DNA from: Prosthecomicrobium sp. N25
GTDB taxonomy: Bacteria; Pseudomonadota; Alphaproteobacteria; Rhizobiales; Ancalomicrobiaceae
Assembly: GCF_037203705.1 (NCBI RefSeq)
Contig: NZ_JBBCAT010000001.1
Location: 1,275,418-1,339,417, forward strand
Direction of reading: 5' to 3'
Length of the DNA stretch: 64,000 nucleotides
Part shown: positions 53,033 through 64,000 of the stretch, in pieces
How the letters are laid out: each line of letters begins with the position of its first letter
Position numbering within the stretch: position 1 is the stretch's first letter
Notes under the pieces: model-generated
What the model was told of the DNA's origin: nothing
Databases searched by the model: none
What the model saw: only the letters and a program-made list of their open reading frames with translations
Program-made: the position numbers and the translations under genes

Positions 53033-54511
53033 TCACTGGAAGGCCACCTCCTCGAAGGAGCGGAGCTTGCGGGAGTGGAGCCGCTCCGACGGCATGGCGC
53101 GCAGCTTTTCCATCGCCCGGATCCCGATGGCGAGGTGCTGGTTGACCTGCCGGCGGTAGAACTCGCTGGCCATCCCGGGCAGCTTCAGCTCCCCGTGCAG
53201 CGGCTTGTCCGACACGCACAGGAGCGTCCCGTAGGGAACCCGGAAGCGGAAGCCGTTCGCCGCGATGGTCGCCGATTCCATGTCGAGCGCGATCGCGCGC
53301 GACTGCGAGAAGCGGCGCACGGGCTCGGAATGGTCGCGCAGCTCCCAGTTCCGGTTGTCGATCGTCGCCACCGTCCCGGTCCGCATCACCGACTTCAGCT
53401 CCCAGCCCGAGAGCCCGGTGACCTCCGCGACCGATTCCTCGAGCGCCACCTGGATCTCGGACAGCGCCGGGATCGGCACCCAGACGGGCAGGTCCGCGTC
53501 GAGCACGTGGTCCTCGCGCACATACGCGTGGGCGAGCACGTAGTCGCCGAGCTTCTGCGTGTTGCGCAGGCCGGCGCAGTGGCCGAGCATCAGCCAGGCG
53601 TGGGGCCGGAGCACCGCCACATGGTCTGTGATTGTCTTGGCGTTGGACGGCCCGACGCCGATGTTGACCATGGTGATGCCGCCGTGGCCCGGCCGGACCA
53701 GGTGGTAGGCCGGCATCTGCGGCTGCCGAGGCGGCGCGATTCCGGACGTCGGGACCGTGTCGCCCGACATGGTCACCACATTGCCGGGCTCGACGAAGGC
53801 CGTGTAGTCCGGGCTCCCCGCCTGCATGAGCCCCTTGGCATAGGCCACGAACTCGTCGACGTAGAACTGGTAGTTGGTGAAGAGCACGAAGTTCTGGAAA
53901 TGCTCGGGCACCGTCGCGGTGTAGTGCGCGAGCCGGTGCAGCGAGTAGTCGACCCGCGGCGCCGTGAAGGGGGCGAGCGGGGCGGGGCGGCCCGGCTCGA
54001 CCGAGTATTCCCCGTTGACGATCGCATCGTCCGTGTTGGCGAGGTCCGGCACGTCGAAGACGTCGCGCAGCGGCCGGCCGAGCCGCTCGGCGATGTCGAT
54101 CCCGACGGCCGCGTCTCCGGGCAGCGCGAAATGCAGCGGGATCGGCACGGTCGATTCCCCCACCTCGACCGCGACGCCGTGGTTGCGGACGAGGTGGCGG
54201 ATCTGCTCGACCAGGTAGGGCCGGAAGAGGTCCGGCCGCGTAATCGTCGCCGCGAAGGCGCCGGGGCCGTGGACGAAGCCGTAGGAGAGGCGCGAATCGT
54301 GCCGGCGGAACGTGTCGGTCTGGATGCGCAGCTCCGGATAGTAGGCCCGGTAGCGGCCGGATGGGGCGCCGGCCTGGATGAGGGCGGCGAAGCGTTCGGC
54401 CAGGAATCCAGTATTTCTGCGGTAGATCTCCTCGAGCCTCGCAACGGCCGCCTCCGCGTCGTCGAAGGCCTTGAAGGGGAGGGCGGACGGCACCGAGTCC
54501 GGTCCAAGCAT
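53033..54511 (-). CDS. amn: AMP nucleosidase
   Basis: 492 residues. Splits AMP to adenine and ribose 5-phosphate. The C-terminal nucleoside-phosphorylase-like domain has TMVNIGVGPSNAKTITDHVAVLRPHAWLMLGHCAGLR and ALDMESATIAANGFRF; the N-terminal domain has RAYYPELRIQTD. Start ATG 54511 has AAGGAG about 10 nt upstream; the frame that continues to 55450 is a shadow of the HAD gene. Adenine made here could be used by the adenine deaminase nearby. Confidence 0.95.
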   Translation of the reverse strand: MLGPDSVPSALPFKAFDDAEAAVARLEEIYRRNTGFLAERFAALIQAGAPSGRYRAYYPELRIQTDTFRRHDSRLSYGFVHGPGAFAATITRPDLFRPYLVEQIRHLVRNHGVAVEVGESTVPIPLHFALPGDAAVGIDIAERLGRPLRDVFDVPDLANTDDAIVNGEYSVEPGRPAPLAPFTAPRVDYSLHRLAHYTATVPEHFQNFVLFTNYQFYVDEFVAYAKGLMQAGSPDYTAFVEPGNVVTMSGDTVPTSGIAPPRQPQMPAYHLVRPGHGGITMVNIGVGPSNAKTITDHVAVLRPHAWLMLGHCAGLRNTQKLGDYVLAHAYVREDHVLDADLPVWVPIPALSEIQVALEESVAEVTGLSGWELKSVMRTGTVATIDNRNWELRDHSEPVRRFSQSRAIALDMESATIAANGFRFRVPYGTLLCVSDKPLHGELKLPGMASEFYRRQVNQHLAIGIRAMEKLRAMPSERLHSRKLRSFEEVAFQ

Positions 54512-54597
54512 GTCTGTTCTTCTCCTTTTCACACGCGTGCGAGGATCGGCCCCGGTTGTCCCGAGGTCAATGTCACGCACTTGCATGTGTTGGGAGT

Positions 54598-55266
54598 TCA
54601 GACGCCGAAATGCGCCGCCACGATGCGCGGCAGCTCGGCCATGCCGGAGAGCACCACCGCGGCGCCGGCCGCCGACAGCCGGGCGGCGAGGCCGGGGTCG
54701 GCGTGGCCGCCGCCCGTGAAGCCGAGCACCGGCATGTTCGCCCGCCGCGCCGCCGTCACGCCCGCGACCGAATCCTCGATCACCAGGCAGTCGGCCGGGT
54801 CCGAGCCCATCTGCGAGGCCGCGTAGAGGAAGACGTCGGGCGCCGGCTTGCCGCGCGCGCACTGGCTCGCCGAGAAGACGTGCGGGTCGAAGCTGTCCAG
54901 CAGGTTGGTGGTGGCGAGGTTGCGGCGCAGGCCCTCGAGCCCCGTCGACGACGCGATGCAGCGCTTCAGCCCCAGCCCGTCGATCGCCGCCACCGCGTCG
55001 TGGACGCCCTCGATCACGGTCAGCTCCTCGGCGAAGCGCCGGATCGAGACCTCGCGGATCTCGTCCAAAAAACCCTCGGGTAGCGGCCGGCCGAGCTCGG
55101 CCTCCAGCAGCCGCCAGATCTCCCGGTGCGGCACGCCCGTGAACCGCTCGACGAACTCGGCCGGGGTCGTCGGGCGTCCGAGGCGGGTCAGCGCCTCCGC
55201 GTCGATCGCCGACGCGATCACCTCGGAATCGATCAGCGTGCCGTCGCAATCGAAGATGACCAGCAT
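54598..55266 (-). CDS. HAD superfamily hydrolase (beta-phosphoglucomutase-like)
   Basis: 222 residues. Nucleophile motif FDCDGTLIDSE, motif II IASST, motif III Lys in ARGKPAPDVFLYAA and motif IV VIEDSVAGVTAA. The cap is the helical type of sugar-phosphate phosphatases and beta-phosphoglucomutases. Substrate not predictable. Upstream of amn on the same strand (86-nt gap). Shares its upstream region with nadA. Confidence 0.9.
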   Translation of the reverse strand: MLVIFDCDGTLIDSEVIASAIDAEALTRLGRPTTPAEFVERFTGVPHREIWRLLEAELGRPLPEGFLDEIREVSIRRFAEELTVIEGVHDAVAAIDGLGLKRCIASSTGLEGLRRNLATTNLLDSFDPHVFSASQCARGKPAPDVFLYAASQMGSDPADCLVIEDSVAGVTAARRANMPVLGFTGGGHADPGLAARLSAAGAAVVLSGMAELPRIVAAHFGV

Positions 55267-55388
55267 GGGGGCCCTCGCGCCTGTCGGGGCGGTTCATAGC
55301 CTCGCGGGCGCCGGATGGGAAGCGGCGCGGCCGGGTCCGGCGACCGCTGGCAGCGGGAGGTCCACCGCCATGGAAGGACCGTTTCGCC

Positions 55389-55409
55389 TTATGCTCCAAA
55401 TGTGCATAA
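55389..55409. promoter_or_regulatory. Upstream palindromic operator of the nad control region
   Basis: Imperfect palindrome with arms TTATGCTC and GTGCATAA and a 5-nt spacer. It has the same layout as the perfect site at 55591-55609. The two centres are about 201 nt apart. Likely binding site for a dimeric repressor of NAD synthesis, shared by nadA and possibly the divergent HAD gene. Confidence 0.6.
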
Positions 55410-55556
55410 CTGGCATGTGACACCGTCCTCTTAACATCAAAGGGCTGCAAAATCTGACGAATTCAGCGTGGGCCATGCTTCGGGCCGCGATTGGCCCCTT
55501 TCGCTCCGTCGCAAAAGGGTTATATTCCCCACTGTCCGAACTCGACTTCGGGCCGG

Positions 55557-55579
55557 CACCGGTCTCGACCGGTGTTTTT
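55557..55579 (+). terminator. Intrinsic terminator in the nadA leader
   Basis: CACCGGT-CTCG-ACCGGTG is a perfect 7-bp stem with tetraloop, followed by TTTTT. A smaller hairpin CCGAA/TTCGG lies just before it (about 55537-55552). No rightward gene ends here, so it is either a leader attenuator or the end of a short RNA. A TATATT element at 55521-55526 could be the -10 of an upstream start. Confidence 0.6.
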
Positions 55580-55590
55580 CAGACCCCCTA

Positions 55591-55609
55591 TATGCTCAAA
55601 GTGAGCATA
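55591..55609. promoter_or_regulatory. Perfect palindromic operator upstream of nadA
   Basis: TATGCTC-AAAGT-GAGCATA: 7-bp arms, perfect. It sits 21 nt before the nadA start and covers the region of initial transcription or ribosome approach. A similar imperfect site is at 55389-55409. Comparative genomics has proposed a regulator (NadQ) of nadABC in Alphaproteobacteria; assignment to it is inference. Confidence 0.7.
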
Positions 55610-55629
55610 AATGGGGAGAGGAGGGATCG

Positions 55630-56742
55630 ATGACCCTGACCGACGACGTCCTCACGACGGATCGGCCCCGCGCCCGCAAGGCCCGGTCGGCTCCGTCCCG
55701 TGCCCGCAAGGGCTCCGGCAAGGGGTACGAGATCCTGCCCCGGCCCTCGCTCGACTACACCCCCGAGGTGGAGGCGGCGACCGCGCATCTCTACGAGCGC
55801 GTCAAGCACTTCATCCCGCCGATGGAGTGGCAGTTCCACGCCCCCTACGTGAAGGCCATCAACGACCTGAAGAAGGTCCGCGACGCCGTCATACTCGGCC
55901 ACAACTACATGACGCCCGAGATCTACCACCTCGTCGCCGACATCGTCGGCGACAGCCTCCAGCTCGCCCGCGAGGCGGCGAAGACGAAGGCCAAGGTGAT
56001 CGTGCAGGGCGGCGTCCACTTCATGGCGGAGACCTCCAAGGTGCTCTGCCCGGAGAAGACCGTGCTCATCCCGGACAGCCGCGCCGGCTGCTCGCTCGCC
56101 TCGTCCATCACGGGCGCGGACGTGCGGCTCCTCCGCGAGCGCTTCCCGGGCGTGCCGATCGTCGCCTACGTCAACACCTCCGCGGAGGTTAAGGCCGAGG
56201 TCGACATCTGCTGCACCTCCTCGAACGCCGTCCAGGTGGTCGAGAGCTTCGGGGTCGACCGGGTCATCTGCATCCCGGACGAGTACCTCGCCCGCTACGT
56301 GGCGACCCAGACCAAGGTGAAGATCATCGCCTGGAAGGGCCACTGCGAGGTGCACGAGCGCTTCACCGGCGACGAGCTCCGGAACTTCCGCGAGATCGAC
56401 CCGAACGTGCAGATCATCGCCCATCCGGAATGCCCGCCGGAGGTCATCCGCGAGGCCGACTTCACGGGCTCGACGGCGAAGATGATCGACTTCGTGAAGT
56501 CCGCGAAGCCGGGCACCCGGGTCGTCATGGTGACGGAGTGCTCCATGGCCGACAACGTCGCCCTGGAGGCGCCGCAGGTCGAGTTCGTGCGGCCCTGCAA
56601 CCTCTGCCCGCACATGAAGCGGATCACGCTGCCCAAGATCCTCGACAGCCTCCTGGAGATGAAGGAGGAGGTCCTGGTCGACCCGGCCATCGCCGACCGC
56701 GCCCGCCGCTCGGTCGAGCGCATGATCCAGCTGAAGAACTGA
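55630..56742 (+). CDS. nadA: Quinolinate synthase A
   Basis: 370 residues. Condenses iminoaspartate and dihydroxyacetone phosphate to quinolinate using a 4Fe-4S cluster. Cluster cysteines in [20 protein letters not shown] and [11 protein letters not shown]. Other marks: [13 protein letters not shown] and HPECPPEV. The first 45 residues are a basic, Arg/Lys/Ser-rich extension. Start ATG 55630 with GGAGAGGAGGG directly upstream. First gene of nadA-nadB-nadC. Confidence 0.97.
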   Translation: MTLTDDVLTTDRPRARKARSAPSRARKGSGKGYEILPRPSLDYTPEVEAATAHLYERVKHFIPPMEWQFHAPYVKAINDLKKVRDAVILGHNYMTPEIYHLVADIVGDSLQLAREAAKTKAKVIVQGGVHFMAETSKVLCPEKTVLIPDSRAGCSLASSITGADVRLLRERFPGVPIVAYVNTSAEVKAEVDICCTSSNAVQVVESFGVDRVICIPDEYLARYVATQTKVKIIAWKGHCEVHERFTGDELRNFREIDPNVQIIAHPECPPEVIREADFTGSTAKMIDFVKSAKPGTRVVMVTECSMADNVALEAPQVEFVRPCNLCPHMKRITLPKILDSLLEMKEEVLVDPAIADRARRSVERMIQLKN

Positions 56743-56905
56743 AGTCCTCGGCCGAGGGCCGGCGCCGCGCCCTGCGTGGCGGCGCCGCGCCCCCCGGCCG
56801 TGCCCTGTGCTCCGCCGCCTCCCGCGCGGGGAGGCGGCCGGCGAGCGCGGGCGACGATCCAGAGGGGCGACGGCCGCTGCGGTCCGGGCGCCCGGGAGGC
56901 CTGCC

Positions 56906-58531
56906 ATGGCCCGTGAAATCCAGGAAGTCCATCCGCCCCGCTCCGGCGGCGGCATCGACGACGTCGTGATCCTCGGCGGCGGCCTCGCCGGCATCTTCTG
57001 CGCCCTGAAGCTCGCCCCCCGTCCGGTCACCATCCTGACCGCCGCCCCGATCGGGGAGGGCGCCTCCTCGGCCTGGGCGCAGGGCGGCATGGCCGCCGCG
57101 GTCGCCGAGGGCGACACCCCCGACAAGCATCTCGCCGACACGCTCGCCGCCGGCGCCGGCATCGTCGACCGCAAGATCGCCGCCCTGATGACCCGCGAGG
57201 CCCGCGCCCGGGTCGAGGACCTGCTCGCCTACGGCGTCCCCTTCGACAAGGACGTCCAGGGCCGGCTGACGGTTGGCCGCGAGGCGGCGCACTCGGAGCG
57301 CCGGATCGTCCACGTGCGCGGCGACATGGCCGGCCGCGAGATCATGGCCGCCCTCATCGCCGAGGTCCGCCGGACGCCGTCGATCCGTGTCATGGAGGGC
57401 TATGTCGGCGAAGGAATCGCCATGGACGGCCGCCAGGTGCAGGGCGTCGTCGCCCGGCCGTCCGCCGGCAAGGCGCTGACGACAGTCCTCTTCCCGGCCC
57501 ACGCGGTGGTGCTCGCCTCCGGCGGCATCGGCCACCTCTACGCCGTCACCACCAACCCGAAGGAGGCGAACGGCCACGGCCTCGCCATGGCGGCGCGCGC
57601 CGGGGCGATCCTGGCCGACCTGGAGTTCGTCCAGTTCCACCCGACCGCGATCGACGTCGGCCGCGATCCGGCCCCGCTCGCCACCGAGGCGCTGCGCGGC
57701 GACGGCGCGATCCTGGTCGACCGGACCGGCGAGCGCTTCATGCCGCGCTACCATCCCGACGGCGAGCTCGCCCCGCGCGACATCGTCGCCCGCGCCATCC
57801 ACGCCGAGCGCGCCGCCGGCCGCGGCGCCTTCCTGGACTGCCGCGCCGCCATCGGCGCCGGCTTCGCCGACCGCTACCCGACCGTCTACGCCACCTGCGT
57901 GTCGGCCGGCATCGACCCGGTCACGCAGCTGATCCCGGTCGCCCCGGCCGCCCACTACCACATGGGCGGCGTCCTGACCGACGCCAACGGACGCACCTCG
58001 CTCGACGGCCTTTGGGCCGCCGGCGAGGTCGCTTCCACGGGCGCGCACGGCGCCAACCGGCTGGCGTCGAACTCGCTCCTCGAGGCGGTCGTCTTCGCGG
58101 CCCGCATCGCCGAGGACATCCAGGGCCTGCTGCCGAGCCCCAAGGTCGCCTCCTGGTCGATCCGCCGCACCGAGGAGGAGCCGGAACTGCCCTGGTCGCA
58201 GGACACCCGCGCCTTCGAGCGCGTGCGCCAGATCATGGCCACCGAGGTCGGCGTGATCCGCGAGGCCCACGGCCTCTCCGCCGCCATCGCGGAACTCGAG
58301 CGCATCGAGCGCGCCACCACGGTGCCCTGGCTGAAGAACGCCGTCCTGACCGCGCGGCTGGTCGCCGCCGCCGCCTGGGCGCGCAAGGAAAGCCGGGGCG
58401 GTCACTACCGCTCCGACTTCCCCGATCCGGTCCCGGCGCTCGCCCGCCGGAGCTTCACCACCCTCGCCGACCTGAAGCGGATCGGCGAGGAGAGCCGCCG
58501 CGATCTTCTGCCCGAGGCCGCCTCTGCATGA
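56906..58531 (+). CDS. nadB: L-aspartate oxidase
   Basis: 541 residues, FAD enzyme that makes iminoaspartate for NadA. FAD loop [40 protein letters not shown] and the C-terminal [19 protein letters not shown] are diagnostic. Start ATG 56906 has GGGAGG upstream; a 33-codon longer frame is unlikely. Overlaps nadC by 4 nt (ATGA). The gap to nadA (163 nt) has no gene. Confidence 0.97.
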   Translation: MAREIQEVHPPRSGGGIDDVVILGGGLAGIFCALKLAPRPVTILTAAPIGEGASSAWAQGGMAAAVAEGDTPDKHLADTLAAGAGIVDRKIAALMTREARARVEDLLAYGVPFDKDVQGRLTVGREAAHSERRIVHVRGDMAGREIMAALIAEVRRTPSIRVMEGYVGEGIAMDGRQVQGVVARPSAGKALTTVLFPAHAVVLASGGIGHLYAVTTNPKEANGHGLAMAARAGAILADLEFVQFHPTAIDVGRDPAPLATEALRGDGAILVDRTGERFMPRYHPDGELAPRDIVARAIHAERAAGRGAFLDCRAAIGAGFADRYPTVYATCVSAGIDPVTQLIPVAPAAHYHMGGVLTDANGRTSLDGLWAAGEVASTGAHGANRLASNSLLEAVVFAARIAEDIQGLLPSPKVASWSIRRTEEEPELPWSQDTRAFERVRQIMATEVGVIREAHGLSAAIAELERIERATTVPWLKNAVLTARLVAAAAWARKESRGGHYRSDFPDPVPALARRSFTTLADLKRIGEESRRDLLPEAASA

Positions 58532-59388
58532 GCCAGACCCTGCCCGACCTGCCGCTCCTCATGATCGACGCCGCCGTCGAGGCCGCCCTCCTGGAGGACC
58601 TCGGCCGCGCCGGCGACATCACCAGCCAGGCCACGATCCCCCCCGACGCGCGGGCGGTGGCGACCTTCGGGGCCCGCCGGCCCGGCGTCGTCGCCGGGAT
58701 CGCGCTCGCCCGCCGCGCCATGTGGAAGATGTCGAACGAAGTCCGCTTCTCCGAGCTGATCCCGGACGGCTCGCGCGTCGGCAAGGGCGACGTCATCGCC
58801 CGCGTCGAGGGTCCGGCCCGTGCGGTCCTGTCGGCCGAGCGCGTCGCGCTGAACTTCCTCGGCCGCCTGTCCGGCATCGCCACCGCCACGGCCGCCTTCG
58901 CGGACCGGGTCGCCCACACGCGGGCCCGCATCGTCTGCACCCGCAAGACGACCCCGGGCCTGCGCGCCCTCGAGAAATATGCGGTCCGCTGCGGCGGCGG
59001 CGCCAATCACCGCTTCGGCCTCGACGACGCGATCCTGATCAAGGACAACCACATCGCCGTCTGCGGCTCCGTCGGCGAGGCCATCCGCCGGGCGCGGGCC
59101 TTCGCGGGCCACCTGGTGAAGATCGAAGTGGAGGTCGACCGCATCGACCAGCTCAAGGAGGCCCTGCTCGAGCGGCCCGACGTCGTCATGCTCGACAATA
59201 TGGGCCCGGATCTCCTGCGCGAGGCCGTCGCCGTGACGGCGGGCCGCGCCATCCTGGAGGCCTCGGGCGGCGTCACGCTGGAGACGGTCGCCGCCATCGC
59301 CGAGACAGGCGTCGACCTGATCTCGACCGGTTGGATCACCCATTCAGCGCCCGTCCTCGACATCGGCCTCGACATCGAGATCGGCTGA
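58528..59388 (+). CDS. nadC: Nicotinate-nucleotide pyrophosphorylase (carboxylating)
   Basis: 286 residues. Converts quinolinate and PRPP to nicotinate mononucleotide. Marks: [67 protein letters not shown] and [11 protein letters not shown]. Starts within the nadB stop (ATGA). Last gene of the operon; convergent with the SleB-like gene, with 21 nt between. Confidence 0.97.
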   Translation: MSQTLPDLPLLMIDAAVEAALLEDLGRAGDITSQATIPPDARAVATFGARRPGVVAGIALARRAMWKMSNEVRFSELIPDGSRVGKGDVIARVEGPARAVLSAERVALNFLGRLSGIATATAAFADRVAHTRARIVCTRKTTPGLRALEKYAVRCGGGANHRFGLDDAILIKDNHIAVCGSVGEAIRRARAFAGHLVKIEVEVDRIDQLKEALLERPDVVMLDNMGPDLLREAVAVTAGRAILEASGGVTLETVAAIAETGVDLISTGWITHSAPVLDIGLDIEIG

Positions 59389-59409
59389 CGTCGCTTTCCA
59401 TCGGACGGG

Positions 59410-60903
59410 TCAGATCCAGCCGCCGTGCACGGTGCGGTAGAAGACGTGGACGCCGATCTTGGTCAGCCGCGTCATGCCGCGCCGCCATCCGGGCGCCACC
59501 CAGTCCGCGTGGTAGTGGGTCGAATCGCCGACCTCCGCCACGTAGGTGCGCCCCTCCGTGACCTCGCGGGCGATCTCGACGGCGCGCTTCCACGCCTCCG
59601 GCTCGTTGATCGCCTCCGGCCTGCCGTCGCACGCGAAGGAGAACTGGCAGCGGTTGCGGTCGTCCTCCTGCTGGTAGACGACCCCGCAGATCGTGTCCGG
59701 ATAGGCCGGGTTCTTGACCCTGTTGAGGACCACCTGCGCGACCGCCGCCTGCCCGCGTTCGCTCTCGCCGCGCGCCTCGAAATAGATCGCCTCGGCGAGG
59801 CACTTCTGCTCCTTCGGCAGGGAGACCGAGGCCGGCAGGGGCGAGTAGGCCCAGCCGTGCAGGTTGGGCGGCAGCTTCGGCCCGGCGGTCGCGGCCTCGC
59901 CGCCGTCCGGGCGACGGACACCCAGCACCGCGTCGAACGGCGCCTCGGCGCTCCGGCTCGCCGCCGCATAGCCGAGCATCGCGGTGGGCTCGGCCTTGAC
60001 CGGCGTGGCCGGCCGGACCTCGTGGGCGGCCGCCTCCTGGGCCTTTCGGGCCGGCGTCGGCCGGGTCGCGGCGGCGCCCGTCGGCACCGCGGCCGTGATC
60101 TTGAGCCAGGGCGCCGGCGCGAGCCCGCCCATGGCGCTCGCCGCCGCGCTCGGAGCGGCGGGAGCAGGAGCCGCCGCGGGCTCGGCGGAGGCCGTCTTCC
60201 GGGGCGGTGCCTCGGTCGGAGCCGGATGGGCGGCCTGCGCCGCCGCAGCGGCGATTGTCGCCGGAGTGGCCTGCGCCGCTGGGGCGTCCTGGCGTGCGTC
60301 GGGCATCGGAGCCGTATGAGCCTCGGCGGCGCCTTCCGGGACCTGCACGATGGTGATGGGCCGCCGGCCTTCGATCACCCGCGCCGGCACCGGGACCGGG
60401 TCCGGGACGGGCGGCAGGATGAGCTTCTGCGGGCGCGTCGCCTCCGTCCCGGGGGCCGGGCGCGTCGCCTGGGGAACGGGTTCGGGGGCCGGAGCCGCCG
60501 GCGGCGCGGCCTTGGCCGGCGCCGGGCCGGGGACCGTGCCCTCCCGCGGCGAGACGGACCCGGTGGTCGTCATGTCGGGACCGTCGGCCGGCGTGGTGGC
60601 GGCGGAGGCGTCGGCGATGTCGCCGCCGGAGCGCTGCCCGCCGGAGACTGCCGACGAGGTGTGCTGGGCGAAAACCTCGCGGCGCAGGCCGGCGAAGTCG
60701 TCCACCCAGGCCCGGTCGCGGCGACTGAAATCGAAGGTGACGCCGCCGAGGGCGGCCCGTACGGGCGCCCGGTCCTGCGTGGCGAGCGGCGCCTGCTCCG
60801 GCGCCGGCGTCGGCCGCGTGAAGTGGGCCGCCGCGAGCGGCACCGCGATCGCGGCAGCGCCCGCCAGGGCGATGTGCCGGCCGAGTGGGTCACGCTGTGA
60901 CAT
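59410..60903 (-). CDS. SleB-like cell wall hydrolase with long low-complexity linker
   Basis: 497 residues. N-terminal hydrophobic segment (IALAGAAAIAVPLAAA) acts as signal or anchor. Residues about 95-340 are Pro/Ala/Thr-rich and probably disordered. The C-terminal 130 residues are a Hydrolase_2 (SleB) domain: CLAEAIYFEARGESERGQAAVAQVVLNRV, with the catalytic Glu, and CQFSFACDG. In non-sporulating Alphaproteobacteria such proteins are linked to peptidoglycan turnover. Start ATG 60903 (a TTG precedes it). Confidence 0.88.
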   Translation of the reverse strand: MSQRDPLGRHIALAGAAAIAVPLAAAHFTRPTPAPEQAPLATQDRAPVRAALGGVTFDFSRRDRAWVDDFAGLRREVFAQHTSSAVSGGQRSGGDIADASAATTPADGPDMTTTGSVSPREGTVPGPAPAKAAPPAAPAPEPVPQATRPAPGTEATRPQKLILPPVPDPVPVPARVIEGRRPITIVQVPEGAAEAHTAPMPDARQDAPAAQATPATIAAAAAQAAHPAPTEAPPRKTASAEPAAAPAPAAPSAAASAMGGLAPAPWLKITAAVPTGAAATRPTPARKAQEAAAHEVRPATPVKAEPTAMLGYAAASRSAEAPFDAVLGVRRPDGGEAATAGPKLPPNLHGWAYSPLPASVSLPKEQKCLAEAIYFEARGESERGQAAVAQVVLNRVKNPAYPDTICGVVYQQEDDRNRCQFSFACDGRPEAINEPEAWKRAVEIAREVTEGRTYVAEVGDSTHYHADWVAPGWRRGMTRLTKIGVHVFYRTVHGGWI

Positions 60904-60980
60904 CAACGCAATACTCCAGGCAAGAAGCCCGCCCCGGGGCGACCTGCACAGAGTTTACGGAGTTTAACCTTGAGAATGGG

Positions 60981-61937
60981 TTAAGGGCGTCCGGCCGGTG
61001 CCCCGAGCCGGCCGTCCAGCAGGCGGGAGACCGCCAGCACGCTCGCGAAGGGGCGATCCCCGGCGGCCTCCAGGAGCGCCGCCGCCGCCGCCAGCCCGCG
61101 CGTGCCGTACCGCACCCTGAGCGCGTCCTCGGCCCAATGCCGCGCCTGCGCGCGCCGCCGCTCAGCCAGCCGAGCGGCGCCGTCGAGCCAGTCCGCGTGA
61201 CGGCCGAGCGCGGCCTCGAGGTCGTCGAGCCCGGCCCCGGTCGCGCTCGAGACCTGCACCACCGGCGCCTTCCAGGCCCCGGCCTCCGCATGCGCCAGGG
61301 TCAGCGCCCCTTCCACGTCCGCCCGCGCCCGCCGCGCCGCCTCGCCCATGTCGCCCTTGGTGACGGCGACCACGTCGGGCAGCTCCATCACGCCGGCCTT
61401 CATGAACTGCAGCGAATCCCCCGAACCGGGCTGGATGCAGAGGAGGACCGTGTCGGCCGCGAAGGCGATATCGGCCTCCGACTGGCCGATGCCCACGGAT
61501 TCGACCACCACCCGGTCGTAGACCGCCCGCATCAGCACGACGGCCGCCACCGCGTGGTCCGAGAGGCCGCCGAGCCGGTCCCGCGCCGCCATCGAGCGTA
61601 CGAAGACGCCGGCGTCGTCCGGGTCGGTCCTGAGCCGGGTGCGGTCGCCCAGCAGCGCGCCGCCGGTGAAGCGCGACGACGGGTCGACCGCCACCACCCC
61701 GACGGTTCGTCCGGCCGCCCGGGCGCGGCGGATCAGCTGGTTGGTGAGCGTCGACTTGCCGACCCCCGGCGGTCCGGTGACGCCGAGCACGCGCCCGCGC
61801 GGATCCCCGGCCGCCGCGTCCAGGAGCGCGGCCAGCGCCTCCGTGCCCTCCGCCGTCTCCACGGCTGCCAGCGCGCGGGCGAGCGCCGGCTTGCCGCCGT
61901 CGCGGATCTCGGCCAGGGAGGGTAGGCGGGCAGGCAA
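60981..61937 (-). CDS. meaB: Methylmalonyl-CoA mutase-associated GTPase MeaB (ArgK family)
   Basis: 318 residues. P-loop GPPGVGKSTL (about 54-63), then VAVDPSSRFTGGALLGDRTRL, ESVGIGQSE and VAVTKGD are typical of MeaB/ArgK. It protects and reloads the B12-dependent methylmalonyl-CoA mutase. The only available start is TTG 61937, with GGAG about 8 nt upstream. The mutase genes are not in the window. Leftward, following the pyruvate phosphate dikinase gene by about 105 nt. Confidence 0.92.
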   Translation of the reverse strand: MPARLPSLAEIRDGGKPALARALAAVETAEGTEALAALLDAAAGDPRGRVLGVTGPPGVGKSTLTNQLIRRARAAGRTVGVVAVDPSSRFTGGALLGDRTRLRTDPDDAGVFVRSMAARDRLGGLSDHAVAAVVLMRAVYDRVVVESVGIGQSEADIAFAADTVLLCIQPGSGDSLQFMKAGVMELPDVVAVTKGDMGEAARRARADVEGALTLAHAEAGAWKAPVVQVSSATGAGLDDLEAALGRHADWLDGAARLAERRRAQARHWAEDALRVRYGTRGLAAAAALLEAAGDRPFASVLAVSRLLDGRLGAPAGRP

Positions 61938-62042
61938 GGTCGGGCTCCGCAGGATGCGTCGATACTCCGGATTCCTGGCCGGCTCGCGGCCTGGCCGCCA
62001 TGCGGCACGTTCGCCGGGGGAGCGGGGCCGGAGCCCCGCCCG

Positions 62043-64000
<1,958 letters not shown>

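Noticed and set aside
54512-55450. N-terminal extension of AMP nucleosidase
   Set aside because: It is a frame-shifted shadow of the HAD hydrolase gene; a strong ribosome site precedes ATG 54511.
55530-55629. NAD-sensing riboswitch ahead of nadA
   Set aside because: I could not match the leader to the known nadA-motif architecture; hairpins and operators explain the sequence better.

Overview
The window is about 64 kb of a GC-rich chromosome. Gene content, family variants and gene order fit an alphaproteobacterium of the order Hyphomicrobiales (Rhizobiales). Supporting features are the split b/b' ATP synthase genes after atpI-atpB-atpE, the dciA-dsbA-smc block with mutY nearby, thrC beside an M16 processing peptidase, a family-4-like uracil-DNA glycosylase divergent from ETF-quinone oxidoreductase, and an nadABC operon. 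I cannot name the genus. Almost everything is housekeeping. I see no insertion sequence, prophage, CRISPR array, tRNA or rRNA gene. Because of the base composition, long non-coding antisense ORFs are everywhere and were ignored.

Layout. 1-8.3 kb: leftward M16 peptidase (cut by the window edge), thrC and yqgE; rightward DsbD-like and peroxiredoxin genes; then a tightly overlapping leftward operon ispH-thrB-rnhA-lipid kinase. 8.4-14 kb: a lipoprotein gene, then a promoter, a tandem glycine riboswitch and gcvT-gcvH-gcvPA-gcvPB. 14-22 kb: two tandem DedA paralogues, an ArsR-type regulator, moaB, a methyltransferase, a PabC-like aminotransferase, glyQ (no glyS beside it), a double CDGSH protein and pabB-pabA. 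22-27 kb: small unknown genes, an S49 peptidase, a UDG and ETF-QO. 27-30 kb: a three-gene cassette (HAD-UbiA fusion, SMR-type small membrane protein, SDR) that looks like a lipid-linked sugar module. 30-40.5 kb: methyltransferase/DUF2007 pair, polyprenyl diphosphate synthase, an AT-rich 0.5 kb island before an AraC-type regulator, ispE, a giant DUF2339 membrane protein, acuI and an MFS transporter. 40.6-43.7 kb: ATP synthase Fo operon with a clear promoter and terminator. 43.7-52 kb: smc, dsbA-like and dciA, with adenine deaminase between dciA and mutY. 52-64 kb: secreted serine protease, AMP nucleosidase, HAD phosphatase, nadABC, SleB-like hydrolase, meaB and pyruvate phosphate dikinase (cut by the right edge).

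Functional links. Glycine sensing by the riboswitch should control the glycine cleavage system. AMP nucleosidase and adenine deaminase together would convert AMP to hypoxanthine plus ribose 5-phosphate. IspH, IspE and the polyprenyl synthase belong to isoprenoid and quinone synthesis. PabA, PabB and the PabC-like enzyme would supply p-aminobenzoate for folate, the carrier used by the glycine cleavage system.

The most interesting points are the HAD-UbiA/SMR/SDR cassette (27.1-30.0 kb), the nadA control region with two matching palindromes about 201 bp apart plus an intrinsic terminator, and the smc translation start, where a hairpin encloses the ribosome binding site of a TTG-initiated gene.
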